Below, piece by piece: positions 15,616-23,925 of a DNA stretch of 64,000 bases. The stretch's first letter is position 1; each line of letters starts with the position of its first letter. The notes below the pieces were generated by a model. That model searched no databases. It had not been told where the DNA came from and worked only from the letters and a program-made list of their open reading frames with translations. The DNA is from an uncultured Bacteroidota bacterium (GTDB taxonomy: Bacteria; Bacteroidota; Bacteroidia; Bacteroidales; UBA932), in assembly GCA_937901965.1 (NCBI GenBank), contig CALGSW010000002.1:1-64000 (forward strand), read 5' to 3'. A program made the translations under genes and the position numbers.

Positions 15616-15619
15616 CAAA

Positions 15620-16654
15620 ATGTACGTTGATGTTTTCATACGGGATTTTTCTGAGTTGGGCAGAAGAATTAATAATTCTGCAATTTCCAGCTCTGTATCT
15701 CTTTCTTTACAAGAGGCAATGCATTCGTCGTTGAGCAACAACAGCTTCTTCACATTTGAAATGCAGAGAGAGGCACTTTTTTCATTGAGTAACTATTTGC
15801 TTGATGAAAGGTTGTTGACATTATGGATAAAAAGCTATAACAATATATCAGAAAAAGATGACTATGCAGGAGTAGTAGCTGCCGGTAATATTCCGGCGGT
15901 TGCATTTCATGATATAATGTCTGTGCTGGCTTCCGGGTATAAATGTGAAGTAAAACTCTCAAAAAGAGATAGGTTTCTTATACCCTGGATTATTCACCTA
16001 CTTTCAGAGATTAATCAATACTGGCGGGAGAGAGTACTCTTTGTTCATGAACTATCTTCCAGAATCAAGATGATTATCGCTGCCGGTTCTGATGCTACAA
16101 TGAAAATATTAGGAGGGCGTTTTGCCCATTTGCCATCTCTTCTGAGAGGCACAAAAACCTCCTTAGCTGTCATCACAGGAGATGAATCAGCTTCAGAAAT
16201 CAATAATCTGTGTAAAGATATTTTTCTATATTTTGGAATGGGATGCAGAAGCGTAAGTAAAATATTTGCTCCTGAAGGATATGACTTTACTCAATTTTTG
16301 GAGTCCTCTGGAAGATTCAGATACTTATCAGATAATCCGGACTATTCGTCATCATATAAGTATCAGAAGGCAATAATGACTATGACTGACAGACACTATA
16401 TCGATGGTGGTTATTTTCTTATTGAGGAGAGCGATGCAACACCACCGCCACTGGCTGTACTTGCAGTAAGTTATTATAAGGATATTAAACAGTTGCAAAA
16501 AATGCTTGATGCAATAGTTAACAGGATACAGGTTATTGAATGGGCAGAAACAGAGGGATTTCTGACTTTTGGGAATTCTCAGAATCCAACACCAGATGAT
16601 TATGCAGATGGTATTGACACTGTAAGGTTTCTTTTATCAAATGGACAAGAATAA
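15620..16654 (+). CDS. LuxC-like acyl-CoA reductase family protein
   Basis: A 344-residue protein of the LuxC/acyl-CoA reductase family, part of the aldehyde dehydrogenase fold. The recognisable stretches are VVAAGNIPAVAFHDIMSVL near residue 92, EVKLSKRD, IIAAGSDATMK and the CRSVSKIF region with the expected Cys before a Ser-rich turn. Related proteins reduce activated fatty acids to aldehydes. No luxD, luxE or luxAB is near, so light production is not suggested; lipid metabolism is likelier. Downstream lie a pRiA4b-like gene and miaA. Confidence 0.72.
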   Translation: MYVDVFIRDFSELGRRINNSAISSSVSLSLQEAMHSSLSNNSFFTFEMQREALFSLSNYLLDERLLTLWIKSYNNISEKDDYAGVVAAGNIPAVAFHDIMSVLASGYKCEVKLSKRDRFLIPWIIHLLSEINQYWRERVLFVHELSSRIKMIIAAGSDATMKILGGRFAHLPSLLRGTKTSLAVITGDESASEINNLCKDIFLYFGMGCRSVSKIFAPEGYDFTQFLESSGRFRYLSDNPDYSSSYKYQKAIMTMTDRHYIDGGYFLIEESDATPPPLAVLAVSYYKDIKQLQKMLDAIVNRIQVIEWAETEGFLTFGNSQNPTPDDYADGIDTVRFLLSNGQE

Positions 16655-16659
16655 TTCTT

Positions 16660-16667
16660 TATCTTTG
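16660..16667 (+). promoter_or_regulatory. Putative internal -7 element before the pRiA4b-like gene
   Basis: TATCTTTG fits TAnnTTTG 18 bases before the ATG at 16686. No TTG stands at the -33 position, so support is partial. Confidence 0.38.
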
Positions 16668-16685
16668 CAAAAAAGTATAGAATAG

Positions 16686-17165
16686 ATGGTATACAAACTA
16701 AAAGCCACCATTGACGGAAACAAGATTTTCATGAGAGAATATGAAGTTAAGGGAACATCTTCCCTTTATTCACTTCATCTCTTTCTGCAAAGTGACCTGG
16801 GTTTTGCTCCTGATCAAATGGTACTCTTCAGAGGGCTCAATAAGCAGAATAAAGTCAAAACTGAATATGGCCTCTTTGATATGGGTGATGGTACAATGGA
16901 CAAAGTTTCATTAGAATCTGCTTTTGGTTCAGGTGTCAATTCTCTTATTTATGTCTACAACCCATTTAAAGACAAGGGTATGAGGCTTGAATTGCTAGGT
17001 ACTGAAGAGCCTCTTTCAAGAAGATCTTATCCAAGGTTAGTTGCAGAAAAGGGCAGGAATCCGGACCAGTTTTCTGATGATTATGATGACTTTGAATCGG
17101 TATTACCACATCCGGAACAAGAAGAGGGTTTTAGTCCGGAGGAGCTCCCCGAGGGAGAGGAGTAA
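16686..17165 (+). CDS. pRiA4b ORF-3-like protein
   Basis: A 159-residue soluble protein matching the plasmid pRiA4b ORF-3-like family, sometimes labelled IS1096 passenger protein. Residues 1-115 are a compact domain (YKLKATIDGNKIFMREYEV, then SLYSLHLFLQSDLGF). The last 30 residues are strongly acidic (DDYDDFESVL...EEGFSPEEL). Despite the label there is no transposase or inverted repeat nearby. The function is unknown. It starts 31 bases after the LuxC-like gene and 12 bases before miaA, so it belongs to that operon; this pairing with miaA is familiar in Bacteroidota. Confidence 0.72.
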   Translation: MVYKLKATIDGNKIFMREYEVKGTSSLYSLHLFLQSDLGFAPDQMVLFRGLNKQNKVKTEYGLFDMGDGTMDKVSLESAFGSGVNSLIYVYNPFKDKGMRLELLGTEEPLSRRSYPRLVAEKGRNPDQFSDDYDDFESVLPHPEQEEGFSPEELPEGEE

Positions 17166-17177
17166 TCAAATAGATTA

Positions 17178-18047
17178 ATGCCAAAGAAACTCATACTGGT
17201 ACTAGGGCCAACTGCATCCGGCAAGACAGATTATTCAATTTCACTTGCGGAGAATTACGGGTCTCCAATAATCTCATGTGACTCAAGGCAGATATACAAA
17301 GAGATGAAGATTGGCACAGCCCCTCCATCTCCTGAACAACTAGAGAGGGTTAAGCACTATTTTATTTTTTCACACTCAATTCATTCATCCTATACAGCCG
17401 GAAAGTATGAAACAGAGGCTATTGCACTCTTAGATGATCTCTTTAAGAGACATGACACAATTGTTGCTGCAGGAGGCTCGGGATTATACGTACACGCACT
17501 TTGTTACGGGCTGGATGATTTTCCTCCCGCAGATATGCAACTCAGGAGGTCGCTAAAAGAGAGACTGGACAGAGAGGGAATAGAGTCTCTGCAAAATCAA
17601 CTTAAGATAGTTGACCAAGAGAGCTACGAAACTATTGAAATTGAAAATTCCAGAAGGGTTTTAAGAGCTCTTGAGGTGACCATTCAAACAGGAAGGAAGT
17701 ACTCCTCGTTTAAAACAGGTTATGAAAGAGTGAGGCCGTTTACAATAGAGAAGAGGATGATTACAAGATCAAGAGAAGAGTTATACTCCAGAATAAACAG
17801 AAGAGTTGACATGATGTTTGAAGCCGGTCTTCTTGAAGAGGCAAAGTTGCTCTATAACTTCAGGGAGTTGCCTGCTCTTAAAACGGTAGGGTATTCAGAG
17901 CTCTTCAGCCATCTTGAAGGTAAAATCTCGCTTGATGAGGCAAAAGAGCTGATAAAAAGAAATACAAGAAGATACGCAAAAAGGCAAATTACTTGGTGGA
18001 ACAGGTATGATGATATGTTAACCGTAAATATGAAAGAGACCGACTAG
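17178..18047 (+). CDS. miaA: tRNA dimethylallyltransferase
   Basis: A 289-residue enzyme that transfers a dimethylallyl group to A37 of tRNAs reading UNN codons. The P-loop GPTASGKT is at residues 10-17. DSRQIYKEM follows near 35-43, the anticodon-contacting region is central, and the C-terminal KRNTRRYAKRQITWWNR is diagnostic. It is the last gene of a plus-strand operon. Its stop overlaps a 10-bp hairpin (18033-18066) shared with the convergent DUF3127 gene. Confidence 0.95.
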   Translation: MPKKLILVLGPTASGKTDYSISLAENYGSPIISCDSRQIYKEMKIGTAPPSPEQLERVKHYFIFSHSIHSSYTAGKYETEAIALLDDLFKRHDTIVAAGGSGLYVHALCYGLDDFPPADMQLRRSLKERLDREGIESLQNQLKIVDQESYETIEIENSRRVLRALEVTIQTGRKYSSFKTGYERVRPFTIEKRMITRSREELYSRINRRVDMMFEAGLLEEAKLLYNFRELPALKTVGYSELFSHLEGKISLDEAKELIKRNTRRYAKRQITWWNRYDDMLTVNMKETD

Positions 18048-18066
18048 TTAACTAGCCGGTCTCTTT
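18033..18066. terminator. Bidirectional terminator between miaA and the DUF3127 gene
   Basis: A 10-bp stem (18033-18042 with 18057-18066) encloses a second palindrome, CTAGTTAACTAG. The stem ends in TTT but no long T-run follows, so it is a moderate terminator usable in both directions. Confidence 0.55.
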
Positions 18067-18079
18067 CATTTAATCCACC

Positions 18080-18445
18080 TTAAAACGGAAGGTCGTCCTC
18101 ACCTGAATCAGACGGAAAATCAGGCATCGCAGGGGGAGGTGTAAATCCATCCTGTTGTGGTTGCTGAGACTCCATTCTCTCAATTTTCCAGGCTCTAACG
18201 TCTGTGTACCAGCGATTGTTGAACTCCCGGGATTCAATATTCACAGAGATCTTTAAAACATCTCCTTCATTATATCTTCCCAACTCTTCAACCTTGTCTG
18301 CGCCCCAGACGTTCATGCAAACCTTTCTTGGATATTGCTCCTGAGTCTCTACAATAAACTCTTGCTTACTCCAGTTTCCTCGCGCACTGACCCCATTCTG
18401 GATACCAAGCTTAGAGTGAATTTTTCCAATTATTTCCAGTGCCAT
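18080..18445 (-). CDS. DUF3127 protein with SSB-like C-terminal tip
   Basis: A 121-residue protein of family DUF3127, found mainly in Bacteroidota. Residues 1-88 look like an OB-type beta barrel (alternating strands, VCMNVWG, RWYTDVRAWKIERME). Then come a flexible Q/P-rich linker and an acidic end, EDDLPF. That tip closely resembles the DDDIPF tail by which single-stranded DNA-binding protein recruits repair enzymes. Binding of single-stranded nucleic acid is inferred from architecture. It starts a minus-strand group at 18445 just after the FKBP gene, with a 1-base gap. Confidence 0.82.
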   Translation of the reverse strand: MALEIIGKIHSKLGIQNGVSARGNWSKQEFIVETQEQYPRKVCMNVWGADKVEELGRYNEGDVLKISVNIESREFNNRWYTDVRAWKIERMESQQPQQDGFTPPPAMPDFPSDSGEDDLPF

Positions 18446-18446
18446 A

Positions 18447-19169
18447 TTATTTAGTCTTTGGCTCCTCTTTTACTTGTGCTTTGCTAACCTTAACAAGATC
18501 TACATCAAAAATTAGAGTAGAGTTAGGAGTAATTGAAGGGCCGGCCTGCTGTGCGCCATAAGCTAGATCAGAAGGAATATAAAGTCTAATCTTACCGCCT
18601 TCGCCTATAAGCTGGATACCTTCGCTCCATCCCGGAATAACACCGTTTACAGGGAATCTTACAGGCTCAGGATTTCCCATTGAAGAGTCAAATTCAGTAC
18701 CATCAATGAGGGTTCCTCTGTAATATACAGAAACAGTATCTTCAGCAACCGGTTTTATATCAGAACCAGGGACAATTACTTTGTATTGTAGTCCGCTTGC
18801 AGTAACCTGAACGCTGTCATTTTGCTTGTTTTTCTCAAGGAACTCAGCTCCTTTAGCCTTGTTCTCTTCACCTATCATCTCTTGTTTTATAGTCATGTAT
18901 CTCTGAATAACTACATTAGCAGTCATGTCATCGATTTTTAGTTCGCTTCCTGAAAGAACATCTTTAATTGCTTTATTAACTTCAGCAAGGTTTAGCTCCT
19001 TAAAGTTTGCGTTTTTAAGCATTGTACCAAAAGATACACCCACTGCATAACTTGCAGAGTCTGTAAGCTCTTTTGATACCTTAAGAGTGTCTGCGCTTTT
19101 CTTCTCTCCGCAAGATGAAATCAAAACTGTAGATAAAGCTACAATTGCGATTGTTTTTAATGTTTTCAT
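18447..19169 (-). CDS. FKBP-type peptidyl-prolyl isomerase lipoprotein
   Basis: A 240-residue FkpA-like protein folding helper. The signal peptide ends in the lipobox LISSC (Cys20), so it is a lipoprotein acting in the periplasm. An N-terminal helical dimerisation domain with ASYAVGVSFG covers about residues 35-120. The C-terminal FKBP domain carries VSVYYRGTLIDGTEFDSS, GVIPGWSEG and SDLAYG, the active-site residues. It follows nhaA directly (no gap) in a minus-strand run. Confidence 0.92.
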   Translation of the reverse strand: MKTLKTIAIVALSTVLISSCGEKKSADTLKVSKELTDSASYAVGVSFGTMLKNANFKELNLAEVNKAIKDVLSGSELKIDDMTANVVIQRYMTIKQEMIGEENKAKGAEFLEKNKQNDSVQVTASGLQYKVIVPGSDIKPVAEDTVSVYYRGTLIDGTEFDSSMGNPEPVRFPVNGVIPGWSEGIQLIGEGGKIRLYIPSDLAYGAQQAGPSITPNSTLIFDVDLVKVSKAQVKEEPKTK

Positions 19170-20525
19170 TTAAATATTATTAATTGGTTTATAATTCTTT
19201 GTTGAAAGGTATATTGCAATTAGCCCCACTACTGCTGCTACAAAAGAGGTAAATAGGATAACTGCCTTTCCCATGTCTATCAGAGTTTGGTCTGTAAATG
19301 CGAGATTGTCAATAAATATTGACATTGTAAATCCAATTCCTGCAATTACACCTGCAGATGCAACCTGCAGCCAGTTTATATCACCCGGCAAGTCAGCTAT
19401 CTTTAATTTCACTGCCAGCCAGCTGGCCAAAAGAATACCAATAGGTTTTCCTAATAGCAAGCCAAAAAATATACCGGGTACTATAGGTGCAAACGGTGGT
19501 GTAAACAGGGCCAAATCAATTTTCACCCCAGCGTTTGCCAGTGCAAATATGGGCATAATCAGAAAAGTAACCCACGGATGAAGACCATGCTCAAATTTTA
19601 TCATCAGGGGATGAACCTGTTTGAGCTTGTGGTGCATATTGTGAATTGCCTCCTGTTGTGCAGGATTTGCCAGAACCTCTATCCTGTTGCTGCTCTCTGT
19701 CTTGAATTTATTCAGGAAGTGCTTCATCCCTATGAGAAACCTTACCTCGTTAATTGTTGTTTTGCCCGGAATGGTCATTGCCACAAGCACACCTGCTATT
19801 GTTGCGTGTATCCCTGACTGAAGGAAAAGCATCCATACAATTATTCCTGGTATAACATAGAGTGCCGGTTTTCTAACTTTCAGATAATTAAAAAGCGTCA
19901 TGATAGCCAAGACCCCGGCAGCAGTAAAAAGTAGAGAAAAATTAATAGTGCTGGTAGGGTAGAAGATAGCAAGAATAATGATTGCTCCCAGATCGTCAAC
20001 TATTGCAAGAGCAGTAAGAAAAATTTTTAAGGAGAGTGGAACTCTCTTGCTTAGCAGTGAAAGAATTCCCAGAGCAAATGCAATATCTGTTGCCATAGGG
20101 ATTCCCCATCCGTTTGCACTAACCTCACCTGAATTAAAAGAAAAATATATAAGAGCGGGGACTACCATTCCTCCAATAGCAGCGAATATTGGTAGTGCCG
20201 CCTGTTTTACCGACGAAAGTTCGCCTACCAGAATCTCTCTCTTTATCTCCAAACCTACTACAAAAAAGAAGATGGCCATCAATCCGTCATTAATCCAGTG
20301 CAGGATTGACATTTTAAACTCTGCATTACCAAGTTTAAAACCAAAATAGAGATTAAGATAGTTGTGAAGATGTGATAAAGAGGGTGCATTTGCAATAATC
20401 AAAGCTGCAACAGCACAAATCATGAGCACAATTCCTCCAGAAGATTGATTTTTAAAGAAAGAAAGGAAGACGTTCTTAAGCTCTCTGCCTCTGTTGAATC
20501 TTACTAATTTATATACGAAATTCAT
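19170..20525 (-). CDS. nhaA: Na+/H+ antiporter NhaA
   Basis: A 451-residue inner-membrane antiporter that expels sodium in exchange for protons. The essential paired aspartates are in LAIVDDLGAI (Asp177, Asp178). The GLEIKREIL loop at 91-99 and the C-terminal GIGFTMSIFI segment are conserved. It is longer than E. coli NhaA because of a soluble insert near residues 265-310 between helices. It abuts the ureohydrolase stop and the FKBP start, implying one transcript. Confidence 0.95.
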   Translation of the reverse strand: MNFVYKLVRFNRGRELKNVFLSFFKNQSSGGIVLMICAVAALIIANAPSLSHLHNYLNLYFGFKLGNAEFKMSILHWINDGLMAIFFFVVGLEIKREILVGELSSVKQAALPIFAAIGGMVVPALIYFSFNSGEVSANGWGIPMATDIAFALGILSLLSKRVPLSLKIFLTALAIVDDLGAIIILAIFYPTSTINFSLLFTAAGVLAIMTLFNYLKVRKPALYVIPGIIVWMLFLQSGIHATIAGVLVAMTIPGKTTINEVRFLIGMKHFLNKFKTESSNRIEVLANPAQQEAIHNMHHKLKQVHPLMIKFEHGLHPWVTFLIMPIFALANAGVKIDLALFTPPFAPIVPGIFFGLLLGKPIGILLASWLAVKLKIADLPGDINWLQVASAGVIAGIGFTMSIFIDNLAFTDQTLIDMGKAVILFTSFVAAVVGLIAIYLSTKNYKPINNI

Positions 20526-21563
20526 CTATCTGGAACTATTGTTTTTGTTTAATTTAATATACTGGGAGATTTTATAAAGCAATCTTGCTCCCACATTTGC
20601 ATCCCATTCATCACTCCCTCCCGGTGATACCTCACACAAGTCAAATCCAATTATCTTTTTGTTTGAGTTTGCCAGCATATGAAGAAGATAATCTACCTCC
20701 CTGAAGCTGATTCCACCAGGAACAGGAGTTCCTGTGTTTGGACACAAATCCGGAGAGAGACCATCAATGTCAAAACTTATATAAACATTCTGAGGTAATG
20801 TAGCAATAATCTCTTCACACTGTCGCTTCCATGTCTTACCATCAAACAGATTCCCTCTAATCTCTATGTCTGTGAAACATCTTATTCTGGAATCTGTATT
20901 GATTATCTCTGCTTCATCTTCACAAAAATCTCTTACCCCCACCTGAGTAAGCTGAGAAATCTGATTTATCTCACTAAGGGCATTATACATTATTGAAGCG
21001 TGTGAGTATGTAAATCCCTCATATGCTTTTCTCAGATCTGCGTGAGCATCAATATGAAGTATCCCAAACTCTTCACACAATTCAGATACTGCTTTAATGT
21101 TGCCGAGAGGTACGCTGTGATCTCCTCCTATTACACCTGTTATTTTGCCCTGTTTAATAAGCTCTCTGCAGGATGTGTACACTCTGTTGTTCAGCTCTGT
21201 ACTTGCTTTATTTACTAATGTAATATCCCTTTCAAGTTCGTTAATCTCTTTTCCTTGCTCAAGCCCCTCAATTACATTCTCGGCAATTTTCCGGAATTTT
21301 TTATTGTCCTTTAGAATTTTTGAATCAACAGGAAGAGTTCCAATTTTAGTTTTCCAGGCATCTTTAACATTGACGTCGTATAAGTCTACCTGCACAGATG
21401 CCTTAATAATGGCCTCCGGTCCTTTATGTGTTCCCGCTCTGTAAGATGTTGTTACATCCCAGGGAACAGATATCAAGGCAATTTCAGACTCCTCCAGGCT
21501 GTATGGGAGGGCAAAATAATTTCCATTTGCCATTCCAGGGTCGTTGGGGTTGAAAATTGTCAT
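20526..21563 (-). CDS. Arginase/agmatinase-family ureohydrolase
   Basis: A 345-residue two-manganese hydrolase. Metal ligands are present: His149 (GGDHS), Asp172, His174, Asp176 (IDAHADLR), and Asp265, Asp267 (SFDIDGLSPD). It is longer than agmatinases (about 300) because of an insertion at residues 70-125. Substrate could be agmatine, arginine or another guanidino compound; the sequence does not settle it. It heads the minus-strand group ureohydrolase-nhaA-FKBP-DUF3127. A TACCTTTG -7 element lies about 105 bases upstream. Confidence 0.88.
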   Translation of the reverse strand: MTIFNPNDPGMANGNYFALPYSLEESEIALISVPWDVTTSYRAGTHKGPEAIIKASVQVDLYDVNVKDAWKTKIGTLPVDSKILKDNKKFRKIAENVIEGLEQGKEINELERDITLVNKASTELNNRVYTSCRELIKQGKITGVIGGDHSVPLGNIKAVSELCEEFGILHIDAHADLRKAYEGFTYSHASIMYNALSEINQISQLTQVGVRDFCEDEAEIINTDSRIRCFTDIEIRGNLFDGKTWKRQCEEIIATLPQNVYISFDIDGLSPDLCPNTGTPVPGGISFREVDYLLHMLANSNKKIIGFDLCEVSPGGSDEWDANVGARLLYKISQYIKLNKNNSSR

Positions 21564-21668
21564 TTTTATGCTCTATTTCAATTATATGGTTATTTCGTTC
21601 ATTTAACAATAGTACTCACTTGCGTAAAAAATTTTGCGATAATGAAACTATTAGATAACTTAGGGGAA

Positions 21669-21676
21669 CAAAGGTA
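21669..21676 (-). promoter_or_regulatory. Putative -7 element of the ureohydrolase operon
   Basis: TACCTTTG on the minus strand fits the consensus. The -33 region lacks a clean TTG. A leader of about 100 bases would precede the ATG at 21563, which contains no obvious hairpin. Confidence 0.48.
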
Positions 21677-21720
21677 ACTTTTTTTAACGAAATTTTGAAT
21701 TTTTCGGACACACTATAAAT

Positions 21721-23919
21721 ATGCAAACCAGTTCTGAGTTTTTGCACAAACAGCTTAAGCATTTTTTTGGCTTTGACAGCTTCAAGGGTGAGCAAGAGGA
21801 GGTAATAAGGCATCTCATAAATGGGAACGATGCTTTTGTTCTGATGCCTACCGGTGGTGGCAAATCACTTTGCTACCAGTTGCCCGCACTTTTACTTCCC
21901 GGTGTAGCTGTAATTATCTCTCCATTGATTGCTCTTATGAAAAATCAGGTGGACGCAATCAGGGGATTTGTTGTAGAGCGCGACGGAATAGCCCATTTCC
22001 TTAACTCTTCTTTAAACAAGGCCCAGATACAGGAGGTAAAAGAGGATTTACTCTCTGGCCAGACAAAATTGTTGTATGTAGCTCCGGAGTCACTTACAAA
22101 AGAGGAGAATATCAATCTTCTTAAACAACTTAAAATTTCATTTTATGCTGTTGATGAAGCTCACTGTATATCTGAGTGGGGACATGATTTCCGTCCGGAG
22201 TACAGACGTATTAATCCTATTGCTCAGGAAATTGGTAAAGCACCTATAATAGCACTTACGGCCACAGCAACTCCAAAAGTTCAGAATGATATACAGAGGA
22301 ACCTTGGTATGCTTGATGCTAAGGTTTTTAAAACATCTTTTAACAGAAAAAATCTCTATTATGAGATACGTTCAAAGGTTAATACAGAGAGGGAGATTAT
22401 TAAGTTTATCAAAGCAAATCAGGGCAAATCGGGCATTATATACTGTCTTAGCAGAAAAAAAGTTGAGGATGTAGCCCAGCTTCTAACAGTAAACGGAATT
22501 AAGGCATTGCCTTATCATGCAGGGCTGGAGGCATCCAGAAGGGCTTCAAACCAGGATAAATTTCTTATGGAGGAGGCCGATGTTATTGTGGCGACAATTG
22601 CTTTTGGAATGGGAATTGACAAACCCGATGTCAGATTTGTAATCCACTATGACATTCCAAAAAGCCTGGAAAGTTACTATCAGGAGACAGGCAGATCCGG
22701 AAGAGACGGAGGAGAGGGGAAATGCATTGCATTTTACTCATACAAGGATATTCAGAAGCTTGAAAAATTCATGCAGGGAAAACCTGTATCAGAACAGGAG
22801 ATTGGGAGGCAGCTTTTGATGGAGACTGCTGCATATGCAGAGTCAAGTTTATGCAGAAGAAAAATTCTTTTAAATTACTTTGGGGAGGAGTATACTCAGG
22901 AAAATTGCGGTGAATGTGATAATTGTCTGTCACCTAGAAAGATGTTTGATGGAAGAGAGGATATTGCCTTGATAATTGAGTTGATTTTGTCAATGAAAGA
23001 GCAATTTAAAGCTGAGCATCTTGCGAATATTCTGGCCGGTGTGTCAAACTCAATTATAAAATCATACAACCACAACAATCTTGAATTTTTTGGTGCAGGC
23101 AGAAGCAAGGGTGTGAAATACTGGATGGCCATAATCAGACAGGCGCTTGTACATCATCTGCTTGAGAAGGATATTGAAAAATACGGACTAATCTTTTGTA
23201 CGGATGCCGGTAGAAAATTCTACGAAAATCCTGTTGAGATTATGCTTGCAGAGGACCGGGAGTATGCGGATGAGGAGACTGAAGATGAAATTGTTACAGG
23301 AGGTTCTTCAAGAGGGTCATCGGCAGGAGATGAAGTACTGCTATCAATGTTAAAAGACTTAAGACAATCGGTAGCAAAAAGACAGAAGTTGCCTCCATTT
23401 GTAATTTTCTCGGACCCATCTCTGGAGGATATGTCAATTCATTACCCTGTTACTCAGGATGAGCTTAAAAACTGTCAGGGAGTGGGAGAGGGTAAGGCAA
23501 AGAAGTTTGGTAAAGAGTTTCTTGAACTTATATCAAAATATGTTGAAGAGAATGAAATTGAGAGACCGGATGATTTTGTCGTAAAATCGGTCGTTAATAA
23601 GTCGGCAATCAAAGTTTCAATTATACAAGGTATTGACAGGAAGCTGCCTCTTGAGGACATAGCTGACTCTAAGGGGCTGGAGATGGATGAAATCCTTGAT
23701 GAAATTGAGGCTATTGTTAATTCCGGCACAAAAATAAATATCGACTATTATATTCGTCAGACTATTGATGACGATAAAATAGACGATATTTATGAATACT
23801 TCAGAACTGAAGCAGAATCGGACTCATTAAAAGATGCCTCTGACGAACTTGGAAGAGGCTATACTGAGGAGGAGATAAGGCTGGTAAGGATCAAGTTCCT
23901 CTCGGAGATGGGAAACTAA
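21721..23919 (+). CDS. recQ: ATP-dependent DNA helicase RecQ
   Basis: A 732-residue 3'-5' DNA helicase for recombination and fork repair. Motif I TGGGKS is at residues 44-49 and DEAH at 145-148, followed by the aromatic loop SEWGHDFRP. Motif VI is QETGRSGRDG. A four-Cys zinc site follows (CRR, then CGECDNC). The RQC wing is next, and an HRDC domain occupies about residues 540-600 (GVGEGKAKKFG). About 130 more residues follow, containing a helix-turn-helix-like segment, making it longer than E. coli RecQ (609). It stands alone, divergent from the ureohydrolase and convergent with glutamine synthetase. Confidence 0.95.
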   Translation: MQTSSEFLHKQLKHFFGFDSFKGEQEEVIRHLINGNDAFVLMPTGGGKSLCYQLPALLLPGVAVIISPLIALMKNQVDAIRGFVVERDGIAHFLNSSLNKAQIQEVKEDLLSGQTKLLYVAPESLTKEENINLLKQLKISFYAVDEAHCISEWGHDFRPEYRRINPIAQEIGKAPIIALTATATPKVQNDIQRNLGMLDAKVFKTSFNRKNLYYEIRSKVNTEREIIKFIKANQGKSGIIYCLSRKKVEDVAQLLTVNGIKALPYHAGLEASRRASNQDKFLMEEADVIVATIAFGMGIDKPDVRFVIHYDIPKSLESYYQETGRSGRDGGEGKCIAFYSYKDIQKLEKFMQGKPVSEQEIGRQLLMETAAYAESSLCRRKILLNYFGEEYTQENCGECDNCLSPRKMFDGREDIALIIELILSMKEQFKAEHLANILAGVSNSIIKSYNHNNLEFFGAGRSKGVKYWMAIIRQALVHHLLEKDIEKYGLIFCTDAGRKFYENPVEIMLAEDREYADEETEDEIVTGGSSRGSSAGDEVLLSMLKDLRQSVAKRQKLPPFVIFSDPSLEDMSIHYPVTQDELKNCQGVGEGKAKKFGKEFLELISKYVEENEIERPDDFVVKSVVNKSAIKVSIIQGIDRKLPLEDIADSKGLEMDEILDEIEAIVNSGTKINIDYYIRQTIDDDKIDDIYEYFRTEAESDSLKDASDELGRGYTEEEIRLVRIKFLSEMGN

Positions 23920-23925
23920 TGTCCT

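Noticed and set aside
16686..17165. Insertion sequence suggested by the IS1096-passenger label
   Set aside because: No transposase, no inverted ends and no target duplication surround this gene, so I treat it as a chromosomal operon member.
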